From Mesostigma viride (taxonomy: Eukaryota > Streptophyta > Mesostigmatophyceae > Mesostigmatales > Mesostigmataceae), in NCBI GenBank assembly GCA_009746045.1, contig RPFO01000022.1, positions 5,228,504 through 5,292,503 of the forward strand: a DNA stretch of 64,000 bases. The letters run 5' to 3'. Each line of letters opens with the position of its first letter. Within the stretch, counting starts at the first letter, position 1. A model generated the notes under the pieces. That model searched no databases and was not told the DNA's origin. It saw nothing but the letters and a program-made list of their open reading frames with translations. The translations under genes were made by a program, and so were the position numbers. Shown piece after piece: positions 1 through 12,113 of this stretch.

Positions 1-49
1 GAGGGAGGGAGGGAGGGAGGGAGGGAGGGAGGGAGGGAGGGAGGGAGGG
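1..49. repeat. GGGA tetranucleotide microsatellite
   Basis: About twelve uninterrupted copies of GGGA run from the window edge, so the true length to the left is unknown. It has no coding context. Confidence 0.95.
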
Positions 50-1285
50 TAGGTCACTCACAGCAGTTTATTCCCACCCCAGCAGGGCCCCTCCCTCACA
101 TCCGGCTGCAAATTCTGCTTGATATCGCTTGTCTCTAGAATAAGCCGGACAGCCCTGATGCGAGCAAACGGCTCGCCATCATACTGTCGCTCACTGATGC
201 TTTATACGCGCTTTCCGTAAGATGCAAACATGACGGAAAAGAGAGACTCGGGGAAAGGGGATACGGTGAAATACTTGTCTGCTACCGGCCGGGGTTTCAA
301 CAGCGAAAAAATTTGCGCCTGAATGTGCACATACCACTCCGTCACGTCGACAACGGTCTTGCATCGCATGTCCGTGTCACAGACGCGCAAAAATTGCTGG
401 CGGCATTGGCATGCTCGCCGCAGGAAACGCATGTGCGGAGGTCCGTTTTAGCCCCTGAAGCCATGGCGTCTTTGATGCCAAGAACGCCTGCAAAAGACAC
501 GATATTTGGCACAAAAACAATTAAAAACGAATTACGGGTATGCGACGCCTGGCCCAGCCTTGAAATGGGATAAAAAATCGCGGCAGCTAATTTAAAGCAA
601 ACTGAAGCGGTAATGAAAAAAGTGCTTCGGTCAAGGCCTTTAAAACTAAAAAATGCGTCGATTAGGGTAAAAAACCAGAGGTCGGGGCCACTTTCATCGG
701 GAAAATTTTTTGCTGCAGGTTGATGGGGTCGAGAGAAAATCGGCGACAAAATAGGCACCCACCTGTGAATGACGCCAAAATGCCGAGGGATTCCGCAGAA
801 TTTGAGGCGAAAAAAAATATTGGCAAGTAATATATGATCGTAGGAGCATACACTAAAATTTCCAGCCTCTATACTGCATTTTTATTCGCTCACGGTAGCC
901 TGCCAGGCCGCCATGCCTATCGGTGGAAATTCGGTCACCGTCGCGCACGCACACACCAAAAATCGCATTTCGCGCCACTTTTCGGGTCCTTCTTACGAGG
1001 CTACATTTTGGCGGGGCTCGGACCGTTGTGACGCCCACATGCCTCTCAACTTGGGACATGTCGTGATAAGCACTAACATCTCTAGTGGCAAGGACCAAGG
1101 GATACATATCTGAAGCAAATCCAGCAAACAACGTAATGTTATTCTTAGGCTAGATTGTCCAGATCCCCTCTCATAGGTCCTTCAGCCTGCCACATATGCC
1201 CTTATCCAGAGCACAGATCAACCCTCACATACAAACTGTACATGTCAGGCTGAAACTCAGGAACAACCATACTGATAACCATGAA
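50..1285. other. Left flank, no confident gene
   Basis: This 1.2 kb stretch is unrelated to the LTR element that follows. The longest open frame is on the minus strand (342-758), opens with GTG and encodes about 138 residues with two hydrophobic stretches and a Cys-rich tail. I recognise no family and see no reliable splice signals, so it could be a host exon or chance. The last bases before 1291 were originally continuous with 16940 onward, before E1 inserted. Confidence 0.5.
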
Positions 1286-1290
1286 GCAAC

Positions 1291-1957
1291 TGTTACGTCC
1301 TGTGCCGGACGGTGCGAAAGATCTAATCTAGTATAAGGTGCAGTTTAATAAGCCGGCATAGCCGCGCATCCGCGTACCGCGATAGCAAGCAAAGATCGCA
1401 GTAAATTGACTAACTGAGCAGCGGTTTGTCCTCAGCTAGGCCTTATAGCTTGATTAAATAATCTAGCTATATAACACGGCATGTCATGAGGCAAATGGCA
1501 TCCGGAATAGTGCCCCCTGGTCTGAGAGAGTCGTCAACACTCGTTTCATTAATCATCAAACCAAAGAGAGAGAGTCCATCGTCCACAGACCAATTTCACC
1601 TAGCTGCGCTACCAAGCTGGCAAGTTGGTGTGCAGGCGCGCCGACATGTGCGCCGATCTTCCAGATACTGCCGTCAAGCCCCAATAGGTTCTGTATGACG
1701 TCTAGGGCCGGCCCGGCCCCTAGAAGATCTCGTACTTCTGGCTAGGCCCAAAATAACTGGTCCGGAACACACAAAGTACCAAATAAACACACAAAGTCCC
1801 GAACTTAGGACAAATTCCCAAATAAGTCCCGAATTGAGTCCTATAGTCCGGCGGACTATGAAAGCGAGCTATCGAAAGTCCCAAACGAATAACAAATGAC
1901 TTTCGACTTATTTATTGAAGGCATTGTTACGCCCATACAAAGGTCTGGGCCGTAACA
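1291..1957 (-). repeat. E1 3' LTR (in element sense)
   Basis: 667 bp direct repeat of 16268-16934 with 7-bp inverted ends TGTTACG/CGTAACA. It shares diverged blocks with the E2 LTRs, for example around 1580-1670 and 1715-1760, so the two families are related. Confidence 0.95.
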
Positions 1958-1977
1958 CTCCTCCCTTCCCCAGGGGA
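1958..1977 (-). other. E1 polypurine tract
   Basis: Read on the minus strand, this run is almost all purine (ends GGGAAGGGAGGAG) and abuts the 3' LTR exactly. That is where the plus-strand primer lies in LTR retrotransposons. It fixes the element's orientation. Confidence 0.8.
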
Positions 1978-2264
1978 CGATAGCTATATCGTCCAGGCTT
2001 GGGGCGCACGCAACAAGACAATTAACACAAACAAACAAACAAGAAAAAAAAGAAGCTCTTGCAAGCAAAACAAGCAACACACAAAAGCGACAATTGCCCA
2101 GGCTGGGCAGTCAGCTATAGAGAACAATAGTACAAAATCGGCCATGGGGATACTATGTCCCAACCCCTGTTCGCCAGCGGGTTAGTAAAGCCAATTCTCC
2201 CCGGCGTTGCCACACAAGGACAATTCCTTGATAGCCGATGGGATGCTGTCGCCATCCCGTTGCA

Positions 2265-2890
2265 ATCCATGAGGGCAATGTGACTGGAAACTCTGGATCT
2301 CTGGACTGGAACAGCAGGAACAGGAACCCCCATAATCCTTCTTGGAATCTCCCCCCACTTCCCACAAATCCATCAATTAATTTCCCTCTCACCGCTGCCC
2401 TCCCTGGCGACCGCGCTAGTGCAGGGCCGCGGCAGCATATAAAATTCCGCCAGCGACCCGAATCAGAGGCGCACACCAATCAACGCCATGCAAGACAATT
2501 AACCCAATTGATGGGGTCGACCGATACCAATACTACCGGATGCATGGTTGCAGGCGACGATGCTTATCACAACTGGGATAATAATCGCGCGTGGCAGACG
2601 TGTTGCGCGCGACCATGCACAGTGGCGGGCACGCAACAGTTGGGGTGCGCAACAGTGATCCGCGGGGCGCGCACGCGCCAGCATGTGACAGCGTTGTAAA
2701 CGCCACCGCCGAGCAAAGGCCAAAATATGGATCACGGCAGTCGTCATCAGCGACTACGGGAGGTGCTCGCGTGCAGAACTGTCCAATGCGGTCAATGCAG
2801 GGAGGACCACCAAGCTGAATCACGTCTTGCCTGTGCGGAGATGCGCGCGCAAGCGCTGAACTCGTCATCCCGTCTGCAAGACTGTCCATG
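2265..2890 (-). repeat. Region shared between E1 and E2 3' internal sequence
   Basis: This stretch matches 6230-6760 in E2 with small indels. It lies between the last ORF and the 3' LTR in E1 and after gag in E2. No credible coding frame is conserved between the two copies, so it is probably a cis-acting 3' region. The match ends where the unknown E1 ORF begins, which marks one edge of the E2 internal deletion. Confidence 0.75.
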
Positions 2891-2905
2891 AGGAGGTCGC
2901 GACCC

Positions 2906-3905
2906 TCACATTCCTCCAATGCTAGGGCCCACCCCTCCCGACCGCGCCTTCCGTTGACGATACTCGTGGAGTACCTGGCGACCCTGCTCACCAATTTCCT
3001 CGAGGATCTTCCCGGGGTTAGCGAGGTGATCCGCATTGTATGCGAGCTGGTATTCGTTCACGTTGGTGCGCGTTTGAGCGAGGTCTACCCACGTCCCGGT
3101 GGGCCAGTACGACATGAATGCGGCCAGGTATTGCGGGTGCGTGAACATGATTGTGCCCGCGTTCCAATCCATAACCCCACATCCATGCTCCGCAAAGAAA
3201 CCCCCCGCCATGGTCAACACTATGACGCGCACCTGGAGAGCGTTGAAGCGAAAGCCCGGAGCCCTCACAAAGTTGGGCACAACCCAGTCGAGGAATGCCT
3301 CTCCCTCACCCGGAGCATACTTGGGACAGTCAACCTTTCGAGGTTTACCATCTACCATGTATTTTGGCAGCTCCCGCTTGTATTGGGCCACGCCTCTCTG
3401 GTATATGGGCGCGGGACGTCTCCACGCGGGCCACCCGTTCGGAGTAAGTTCGAGCTTCTCGACGCGGACTCTGGGAATCCGCGGAGACGCTGCCCGCCGA
3501 CACCTCGTTCGTACATGCGCGACGTCGAACTTCTCGCTGGGCATCCGGTTCCACCTGGGGCCGTTTCTGGTTGCGCTCAACAACCTCGGAAACGAGCTTG
3601 GTCTGGTCGGTCGAGCCGCCCGTTCGCCGGGTCGGTCCCGTCCTGACAAGAACCGTCATCCCCCCCGTTCCCTGGGTCCGAATGGTTCGCACGGCATCAC
3701 CGTCCCGTTGTTGGATCGGTGTCACCGCAGGTGTGACAGAACCGCCCGTTCGCCGAGTCGGCCCTGTTTGCACCTGGCGTTGGTCAGGAGTCTTAGGCTC
3801 CGCCAATGGCTGCGGGACGTTCATGTCCATGTCCATCCGCAAGTCAACGTTGTCAGCGAACAACGATATCTCTGGCACATCGCTGTCGGGCTGCTGTGGA
3901 AGCAT
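2906..3905 (-). pseudogene. Unknown late ORF of E1, frame-broken
   Basis: Two overlapping minus-strand frames (3905-3345, ATG start, and 3649-2906) together give about 310 codons of protein-like sequence, switching frame near 3550. The first part is polar and carries a duplicated GPTRRTGGS motif. The second is more globular, rich in Trp, Tyr and Pro, with a basic C-terminal tail. I recognise no retroviral enzyme motif (no D-D-E triad, no xxDD, no DTG). Its position downstream of gag-protease, where pol would sit, suggests an accessory protein or captured sequence. The frame switch could be an indel, a small intron or a recoding site. Function unknown. Confidence 0.45.
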
Positions 3906-4857
3906 CTGCGATCATCGCACACTCGACTCAAGGCGTGTGAGTGTGAAAAAAGGGGTACACTTGATACTAGGCTCTTATACCCAATTACCACGATGGTGCG
4001 TACACATCGACGTGAATAACACAAGTGCCTTCGCGGCATCCTGGCTACACGTGATCAAGCCCGTTGTCATAGCGCCCCCACCACTCCTGTACCTTGCATG
4101 GCCATGGGGTACAGTACATTTTGAAGCCCACGCAGCCCGCCCACCATGCACATGGAACGCCCTGCTCTGAGTCCCTCATCCATGCAACCTCGTAGGCGCG
4201 CGGACACGAGCCACTTGCAAATCACGCTCGATCGGCCTCCACCAGTGGTGCAAGGAACAACTCCCTACCGGGCTCAGCCCACAGGAGGGACGCGAACACT
4301 GCGCGATGGTAGCCATGCACAGGGTCGCGGGCAGTGACTAGGTGCTCAGACTCCAGCAGCTCGATCCTGCCTGCCTCTCAGTCTCGGGTCGCCGTTACAG
4401 TCCCCGTGACTTGCCCTCGACGGCCAGATCCCGCACGTCCCATGTACCTCAGTGCTCTGCCATGGCCCAGCGCGCGTCAGCGCCGGGTCCGCTCAGAGCG
4501 GATGTACCGGCCCAATGCAGTGATACCGGGTGTTACTCGGACACCGGCAGTCTGCGGGGTGACAGCGCCACATCATGTGGCATCGGCACCATGCACGCGC
4601 ACTGTTGAGGCGGTGAGACAATGACCGGACACTGCCACCGGCTTCGGATGCAACCACGACCGGCACCAGTGCAACCAGTGCAACCACGACCGGCTGGGTC
4701 ATCCACCCCTACTGCCGGCAGTACGTGCTGTCGCCATGCAACTGCACCGTGCCCGCATATGCTTGCAGCCCCGGGGGCCCCTACTCCCGACAGTCGCGGC
4801 GGACGCGGGCGCGCCCTGCATGCACGGGTACTCGAGCCCGGGAGTGCCCTGACCCAG

Positions 4858-5535
4858 TGTAACGAACCCAGATTTACACCTAAACCTGAGCTACGTCGCG
4901 AAAGATCAACTGTGCCGGTAAGAGGAAGAATCAAGGTGGCCTAATGCAGATTGCGCTTCACGACTGGGGTCGTGAGATATCTGGCACCGCGACTTGATGC
5001 CAAGCTAATTAATACACACTTATAATGGCTAGCAAGACCAATTACAAATGGATAAGTGCCCCAGGTTCAATGTGTAGGCTTCATCGCACTTTACATTCAT
5101 CGAACCAAGAGGACGAGACTCTCGCCCTCGGACCAATTTCACCTAGGTCTGCCACCAAGCTGGCAAGTGGCGCCGACATGGCGCCGACCTTCCAGAGAAT
5201 TACGAAGCATGCAGTCCACACAAGATCCTCGGGTCGACATCGACCCTCGCCAGGCTACAGAATCCACGCATGAGTACAATATCTCAACCAGCTATAAAGT
5301 ACGCAGCGCGGCGCGACTGCACCGGCCCCTAGAAGATCGCATACATCAACCTAGGCCCAAAATAACTGGTCCGAATCACACAAACTATCATAATTCCATA
5401 CAAAAGTCCTGACCAAGGGACAATTCCCAAATTAAGTCCCGAAATGAGTCCCAAAGTCCTACGGACTATGACAACAAGCCAAAACACATAATTTATTCCA
5501 TTGTTGCGCCCGTTCCAAGGGTCGGGTTCGCAACA
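4858..5535 (-). repeat. E2 3' LTR (in element sense)
   Basis: 678 bp direct repeat of 10363-11040. The purine tract lies next to its inner edge. Confidence 0.95.
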
Positions 5536-5556
5536 CTCCTCCCCCTCCCGGGGGAC
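5536..5556 (-). other. E2 polypurine tract
   Basis: On the minus strand this reads as a G/A run ending GGGAGGGGGAGGAG directly against the 3' LTR. It is nearly the same as the E1 tract. Confidence 0.8.
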
Positions 5557-7157
5557 GGTAGTCCCTACCGTCATGCAGGTAAGGACCAACAACGAAAGGG
5601 AGAAAGCACACAACAAACATACTACTAACCACGCAGGGTTACTCTACTTGCCACGCAGGGCAAAATCAGATTGACCATAGGGGTACTATGTCCCAGCCCT
5701 TGTTCTCCAACGGGCCAGTAAAACCAATTCCCCCAAAACTCGCCACACAAGGACAAGTCTTGACGTAGTCAACGTATCTCCCTACTATAGGCCGAAGGGA
5801 GGAAACCAGATCCTATCACGTGAGGGCTTTCGGGTTTTGACCACAGAAACTTCTCCGCGTGGGTTAACAGTCGCCTGAATGAACAGCTCGTTTGACTTTT
5901 TCGCCATGGCGGGGCTTCCATGACTAGAGACTGCTCCAGACGGCGGGGATATTCCCAGTACTGACGGTACAGGGCATCCATTGGCATTATAGGTGTGGGG
6001 CGCTCCACCTTGCCTGCTGGCTGTCTTCCCACCACGAAGTCATTCCTATAGTGTCCACCTTCCGACTCCCACGTTTGTCCTATCTACCGGGACCTTACAC
6101 CAAGAACCAGGTCCAGGTTGGCCTAAGGCCGGCTACCTACCCCGGGTCAAGCATGACATTTCACGGTCGACTCAAGCAACATAATACCGTGCCCTCATCA
6201 CATGAGGCACCACTGGAAACTGGCATTAACAAATCACAGGGCAATGTGACTGGAAACTCCGGATCTCTGGACTGGAACAACAGGAACATGAACCCCCATA
6301 ATCCTTCCTGGAATCTCCCCCACTTCCCACAAATCCATCAATCTCCCTCTCACCGCTGCCCTCCCTGGCGACCGCGCTAGTGCAGGGCTGCGGCAGCATA
6401 TAAAATTCCGCCAATGCTTATCACAACTGGGATAGTAATACGCGCGTGGCGGACACGTTGCGCGCGACCATGCACAGCTAGCTGGTGGCGCGGGCACGCA
6501 ATAATTGGGGTTCGCAACAGTGGTCCGCGGGGCGCGCACGTGCCATCATGTGACGGCGTTGTAAACGCCACAGCCGAGCAAAGGCAAAAATATGGATCAC
6601 CGCAGTCGTCATCAACGACTACGGGAGGTGCTCGCGTGCAGAACTGACCAAATTATGCAGTCGATGCAGGGAGGACCACCAAGCTGAATCACGTCTTGCC
6701 TGTGCGGAGATGCGCGCGCAAGCGCTGGACTCGCCATCCCGTCTGCAAGACCCCTGATGTCGAGTCAACCACAGCGGAAGGCCACCTCCAGGTAAGGCAG
6801 AAGGCGGGGAGACCTCTGGGGCCTGCCCGTCGTTCCTATCTACGTTATTGGCCTCTGGGGCCGACGCGTCTGCATCTGGTGCAGGCGTCTGTTCTACCTG
6901 GTTGACTAACTCTACTCCTCCCTTCCCCCTCGTCCGAAGATGTCGTCCGGGAAACGTATGAGCGAGAGGCACCAATGGCCCGCAGCTAGTTTGGTAGAAT
7001 GACACAGGCACCAATACTCGCTGCGACCATCACGTCTCCCGGGGGAAGTGACCGTGTATACGTCGGCCTCCTCCGCCTCCTCTTGCTGGTCACGTGCCTG
7101 GTATAGGTACTCCGCCACGACCACAGGAGGGCCGAGAGGTTCCAGCGCACTGAGGGA

Positions 7158-9194
7158 TCAAACCCGAGTGTGGGATCCCTCCCCTTCCCCAGGGGACCGC
7201 GCGTCCGCGCGCTGGTCGTCGTCATCCGGGGGGCCTTGCTGGAACTTGTGGGCCCACGCTGGAACACGTGTGCGCGTCTTGAGTCGCGGGCAGTCCTTCT
7301 TGAGGTGTCCGATCTCGTTGCACCTGAAGCAGCGGGCCTTGGACACGTCGATGGTGTGTAGCTGTGTGGCGGGCACCTCATCGTCCTCGGATTCCTCCTC
7401 CCGGACGGGTTCAACTTCCCGTGGGCTGGCTGAGCCCTGGTGCGTGATGATGTCGGCCACTTGGAGAAGGTACTGCTGGACGGCGTGGATGTCAAGATTC
7501 GCCCAGGGCACCTCCGCGTAGTGCTTCTTAACCTCGCCCAGGAGGTCAGGGTGAATAGCCTCCAGAAACCGAATCTTGTACTCGGTCCACGTCAGGTCGT
7601 CGGTCAGCCGCGCCGCAAAGGAGTCAAAGGTGGTGAGGAACTCCGCCAAGTCAGTGTTGCCTTGACGTAGGCGGCCGAACTCAAACCGCTCGGTCAGTCG
7701 ATAGCCGGGAGGGATGAGCTTGCGCCGGATGCGCTCCAGCAGTTCCTCAACCGTCTGCGGGTATGACTGAGCCGCCACACTCTCGACGTTAAGCATCCCG
7801 ACTACTGATGGGTCCATGCACTTCACCACCACGTACGGGATCAGCACCTTGGTAGCCAGCTGCCACTCGTTGTGTTCACACCATACTGTGTACAGCTGCT
7901 GCCACATACGAGCCCACTCGTCGATCTCGCGGGGACTCATGCCCGCGTGGAGCTTGGGCACCGCCTTGAAATCTGGCAGGGGCGGGGCCTTGACCGGCTC
8001 TCCCAGGGGCCCGCCCGTCTCGCAGTACGCGGGACTGGAAAAGGTGGGGGGCTGTTGGCGCCTCGCCCACGCTTCATAATGGGACGGTCCATGGGAGGGG
8101 GCATACGGGGCAGACTCGCGCCGGGATACAAGAGCGTCCGCGCCGCGCCAAGCTGGATAGTCGCCAGTCCCACGTCGGGGCGCGTAGGCGTCAGATGGCC
8201 GCCGAAAGGCAAAGCGGTCCGACTCACGCCGCACGCGGACCGACGTGGGATGCTCGTAGCCAGGGTCGTCCAAGGGCAGCCGACTGAAGTTGACATTCGT
8301 GGGCGCGCTCCTGGCGGGTGTGTATGGTGGTACGGTGGGGAATGGGCTAGGAGGAGCGTGTCCATCGTCCCATGGGTCGCCATGGACGTAGGCCGACGAT
8401 CCTGGCGCTCTAGGCGGGGACCTGGACTCTCGCTCGTAAGACCCGAAGGATACCCGACGAGGGACCCGCCCGGGCTCCGGCCTCGACCCCCCCCGTCCAC
8501 GCCCGGCCCATGCATGGGTCAGACGCGTGCTCCCGCGCGCGTACGTCGCCGGGTAGTACCGATCCATGCGAGCAGCAGGCGGGGGTACGAACGGAGAGCT
8601 GGCTGTTGAGCTACCTGCGTCCTCTACATCCTCCTCCTGCGCGTCTTCCACGGAAGGGGGTCGCTGCGTAGGAGGTACCCTGTCCCAATTGCCCATATGC
8701 TGGGTCAATAGCGGTCGCGGCTGCTGCTGCGTCTGCTGTCGCTGTCGCTGCTGCTGCTGCTGCTGCTGCGTTTGTCGCGACGGCGGAGACTGCAGAGACT
8801 GAGGCTGTCGCTGCGGCGACTGCTGAGACAATTGCTGCCGCTGCGGCGACAGCTGAGGCACATGCTGTCGCTGCGGCGACTGCTGAGGCACATGCTGTCG
8901 CTGCGGCGACTGCTGAGGCTGATGCTGTCGCTGCGGCGACTGCTGTTGCTGATCAAACCCTAGGGCAGCTTGTTCTATCTGCGACTCCAGAATAGTCTGC
9001 CGTTGTGCGGTAACCCTAGCGGCTGCATCGGATCTCCGGGAGCCTCTGGAAGTGCTAGATCTTCTGGAACCCTGACTGGACATGCTGGATCTTCTGGAAC
9101 CCTGACTGGACGCGCTAGCCGCGTCTTCTTTCTCTCTATTGTCCTCTGGGGACTGTGCAGTACCTGTACCTCGCCTCCTATGCCTCCGGGGCAT
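7158..9194 (-). CDS. gag: E2 Gag polyprotein (capsid-nucleocapsid)
   Basis: A 678-residue ORF from an ATG at 9194. The N-terminal third is Ser/Arg-rich and then Gln-rich, with about five 10-residue repeats built on SPQRQ (DNA unit about 30 bp, 8780-8950). The middle third is an alpha-helical capsid-type region containing REIDEWARMW and TVEELLERI. The C-terminal part has a CCHC knuckle of the form C-x2-C-x4-H-x4-C (CFRCNEIGHLKKDC), which binds RNA in this family. The capsid region aligns well by eye with E1 gag. The product would form virus-like particles that package element RNA. The ORF is intact, unusual for a copy with no pol, and fits selection on a trans-mobilised gag-only element. No protease follows. 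Confidence 0.9.
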   Translation of the reverse strand: MPRRHRRRGTGTAQSPEDNREKEDAASASSQGSRRSSMSSQGSRRSSTSRGSRRSDAAARVTAQRQTILESQIEQAALGFDQQQQSPQRQHQPQQSPQRQHVPQQSPQRQHVPQLSPQRQQLSQQSPQRQPQSLQSPPSRQTQQQQQQQRQRQQTQQQPRPLLTQHMGNWDRVPPTQRPPSVEDAQEEDVEDAGSSTASSPFVPPPAARMDRYYPATYARGSTRLTHAWAGRGRGGSRPEPGRVPRRVSFGSYERESRSPPRAPGSSAYVHGDPWDDGHAPPSPFPTVPPYTPARSAPTNVNFSRLPLDDPGYEHPTSVRVRRESDRFAFRRPSDAYAPRRGTGDYPAWRGADALVSRRESAPYAPSHGPSHYEAWARRQQPPTFSSPAYCETGGPLGEPVKAPPLPDFKAVPKLHAGMSPREIDEWARMWQQLYTVWCEHNEWQLATKVLIPYVVVKCMDPSVVGMLNVESVAAQSYPQTVEELLERIRRKLIPPGYRLTERFEFGRLRQGNTDLAEFLTTFDSFAARLTDDLTWTEYKIRFLEAIHPDLLGEVKKHYAEVPWANLDIHAVQQYLLQVADIITHQGSASPREVEPVREEESEDDEVPATQLHTIDVSKARCFRCNEIGHLKKDCPRLKTRTRVPAWAHKFQQGPPDDDDQRADARSPGEGEGSHTRV
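8712..8950. repeat. CAG/CTG and 30-bp repeats inside E2 gag
   Basis: A glutamine-codon run (8712-8770) is followed by about five near-identical 30 bp units encoding the SPQRQ motif. The repeats keep the frame open, so they expand by multiples of three. Confidence 0.85.
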
Positions 9195-9246
9195 TTAGGC
9201 CGTTGTACCTTACCCACACCTTACACTGCAAGCAACACCTCCCCAG

Positions 9247-9268
9247 TGAGAGAGAGAGAGAGAGAGAT
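9247..9268. repeat. GA dinucleotide microsatellite
   Basis: About eleven GA units in the leader, 50 bp upstream of the E2 gag start. Confidence 0.85.
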
Positions 9269-9294
9269 GACAACCGCGTAATGTATATATATAC

Positions 9295-10362
9295 TTTAAT
9301 CGTACTTATTACTGATATCAACTATTAGCTATTAACTATTAACACTAGGCTATGACCAGTAGTGCTATAGAGCTGCTGTATCAAACACTATCTAGTGCTT
9401 ATGACCTAAAGGAGGTGCCCAGGCGGAGCTGCTCTAGTGCTCGCAACACATCATGTGCAGGTAGCTGTGTGAGATACCTAGTCTGGTGCAGCCCTTATGG
9501 GAGTAGTATATTATCCCTAATAGACTAACCTGCCTCTGTGATGAATACGTCTATAACCTCCGTCCTTATTACGTCTATTGCGAGAGGTTCCCATGAACTA
9601 CCGATTAGGTATAAAGCAATATCACACGGTATTGAAGCATGAAATGCAGGAAGGGAAAGAAAAGGAGGACAGCCCACCCAGGATACCTCTACGTGCAGGT
9701 GACGTGCTCACAGCGAGAGAGAAACACAAGGCAGAAACAAAACGTTCACAAACAGTACGAAGAACGTTGAGGTACAGCCACCGGCAACACAGTAAGGCAA
9801 CGGCCAGCCGGTGACTACCCTCGAGCCGTAGGCAGCGTTGCCCTCTGGGGGTCCGCCCACGGCTCACGAACGTTGGCCTCTGGGGCAACGTGGGTACCAA
9901 CAGTCACGAACATGAAATCGGACACGACAGAAAACATATACCCCGTTGCTACGCGCGTGGGTAAGACAGGGGACAGGAAGGACTTATATATATTGCTTTA
10001 CCGATGCCTTACTGCCGTCAGTATCGTTGAAAACCCTGAGTTCTGGCCGCCACCTGGTGTCGTTGAAAGCCGGAGCTCTGGCCGCCACCGGGTGTCGTTG
10101 AAAACTGGGGCTTTAGCCGCTACCGTCGGCAGCCCAACACCACGGGATCGCTGCTGACCCCGCCGAGTATTCCTTACTGGCCGCTCGCCGTCTAGGTCGT
10201 CGTTGAATCCCTTGCGGGATTGCCGCCGACCTGTCCAGCGGTCGTTGAATAATGGAACCTCTATCTACACCAAGCTCCGCCTTGGTCTTCCTAACTGGCT
10301 ACACTAGCTCTCTCTGCGAGAGTTAGCTAACCTTGCCAGCAACACAAACCTCCGATAACCAG
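9295..10362 (-). other. E2 5' leader with short tandem repeats
   Basis: About 1.1 kb of untranslated leader lies between the 5' LTR and gag. Three copies of a 35-36 bp unit starting CGTTGAAA occupy 10025-10125, with further CGTTGAA remnants to 10250. Next to the LTR the minus strand reads CTGGTTATCGGAGG, a candidate tRNA primer site beginning TGG. No ORF is supported here, and the hybrid-binding-domain ORF found in the E1 leader is absent. Confidence 0.6.
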
Positions 10363-11040
10363 TGTAACGAACCCAGATTTACACCTAAACCTGAGCTACG
10401 TCGCGAAAGATCAACTGTGCCGGTAAGAGGAAGAATCAAGGTGGCCTAATGCAGATTGCGCTTCACGACTGGGGTCGTGAGATATCTGGCACCGCGACTT
10501 GATGCCAAGCTAATTAATACACACTTATAATGGCTAGCAAGACCAATTACAAATGGATAAGTGCCCCAGGTTCAATGTGTAGGCTTCATCGCACTTTACA
10601 TTCATCGAACCAAGAGGACGAGACTCTCGCCCTCGGACCAATTTCACCTAGGTCTGCCACCAAGCTGGCAAGTGGCGCCGACATGGCGCCGACCTTCCAG
10701 AGAATTACGAAGCATGCAGTCCACACAAGATCCTCGGGTCGACATCGACCCTCGCCAGGCTACAGAATCCACGCATGAGTACAATATCTCAACCAGCTAT
10801 AAAGTACGCAGCGCGGCGCGACTGCACCGGCCCCTAGAAGATCGCATACATCAACCTAGGCCCAAAATAACTGGTCCGAATCACACAAACTATCATAATT
10901 CCATACAAAAGTCCTGACCAAGGGACAATTCCCAAATTAAGTCCCGAAATGAGTCCCAAAGTCCTACGGACTATGACAACAAGCCAAAACACATAATTTA
11001 TTCCATTGTTGCGCCCGTTCCAAGGGTCGGGTTCGCAACA
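10363..11040 (-). repeat. E2 5' LTR (in element sense)
   Basis: 678 bp direct repeat of 4858-5535, followed by the target duplication CCCAG. Confidence 0.95.
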
Positions 11041-11045
11041 CCCAG

Positions 11046-12113
11046 CTAGGCGTCGACTCAATGCCGGAGTAGCCAATTGGTTGGCTACCGACAATGCAAC
11101 AAGGTGTTGTACATCTGTTTGCCGGCCGACCACGATTCAATACAGGCTCCACCATGCCTGATCGCCCAGTCGCATCGGTGTTGCAACAGTCTCCATGCAC
11201 CGTGCCGTCTCCATGCACCGTGCCGCACTATTGAAATTAATCACGTGCGGTTGCACGAGAAGCCATGCACGTCCCTCACGCGCCAGGAAGTCAGGGAGCC
11301 GTGACTCATAGCCGCCAGCCGGAAGGCTCCTTATAATAATACTTGGCCGCATGCCATGCGACTCCGCGTCCGTTGGTCACGCGGGACGCGACATGCAGTC
11401 AGGCCGTAGCCTGGGGTCTCTGGCACGCTGCCGAATCCGGCATCCCGCGCGGAGATGCCTCGGTACGGACGCCTTAGTAGAAGAATCATCAAGCATCCGG
11501 TGAGCCCATGTCCAAAAAGACCAGGACCATGTGCACATGCGGTGCTGAGTGCCTGACGTGGTCCTCTTTGGGACGACCCGTTCAAGCCCACCACCAATTG
11601 CAGATTATCCCATAGAGAATATAGCATAGAGAAAATATATTATATAGAAAATAGAGAATATCGAAAGTATATAATATCCGCACGCTGGCGCATCGATCCC
11701 TGGCATGGCAGTAGAAGGGTAGTCGAATCCACGCGCGGCTGCGCATCGATCCCTGGCATGGCAGTAGAAGGGTCGTCGGATCCACGCGCGGCTGCGGTGG
11801 ATTCCTACATAGAGGGCCGGCTCGATCCAAAGCCGAACCGTGCCGATCATACAGGAGCTAGATATAATTAAGAAGAGTATGGTATCCTAAAGAAGTGTAG
11901 TAGTGGACCAGTACAAGTACTTAGTATATAAAAGGTAGGTATAGTAAAGAAGTATATGGTATTATTAGTAGCCATCTGGCTTCATACGCCCTGCGACCCC
12001 TCCCCTTCCCCCGGGGACGACGCGTCCACGCGATCGTCCTATTACTGCCAAGGAGTCAAGGAAGCTGGACCGCCGGGCGCTCGTGTGTAATGCTATGTGC
12101 CCTATACTCGCTG
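11046..12113 (-). other. E1 internal sequence beyond protease, no pol
   Basis: This follows the protease in element sense and would hold reverse transcriptase in a complete element, but no RT or integrase motif occurs in any frame. It contains a tandem duplication of 53 bp (11690-11795) and an AT-rich stretch (11600-11680). It is probably a remnant left after pol deletion. Confidence 0.6.
11690..11795. repeat. 53-bp tandem duplication
   Basis: Two adjacent units starting GCATCGATCCC, at 11690 and 11743, differ at a few bases. It lies inside E1. Confidence 0.8.

Larger units (their letters stand above)
4858..11040 (-). mobile_element. E2: gag-only LTR retrotransposon nested in E1, 6.2 kb
   Basis: Two 678 bp LTRs (4858-5535 and 10363-11040) start TGTAACG and end CGCAACA. 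The target duplication CCCAG is at 4853-4857 and 11041-11045. Coding sense is minus, with one long gag ORF and no protease, integrase or reverse transcriptase. The LTRs look identical by eye, so the insertion is young and later than E1. Gag and the 3' internal region are homologous to E1, so a sister family jumped into its relative. It is probably mobilised in trans. Confidence 0.95.

Noticed and set aside
2888-4170. Plus-strand frames of 200-300 codons over 2.9-4.2 kb
   Set aside because: They overlap the minus-strand E1 ORF, which has more protein-like composition, and the element's coding sense is minus.
5025-5412. Identical ORFs at 5025-5412 and 10530-10917
   Set aside because: They are inside the two E2 LTRs; duplication reflects the LTR pair, not a repeated gene.
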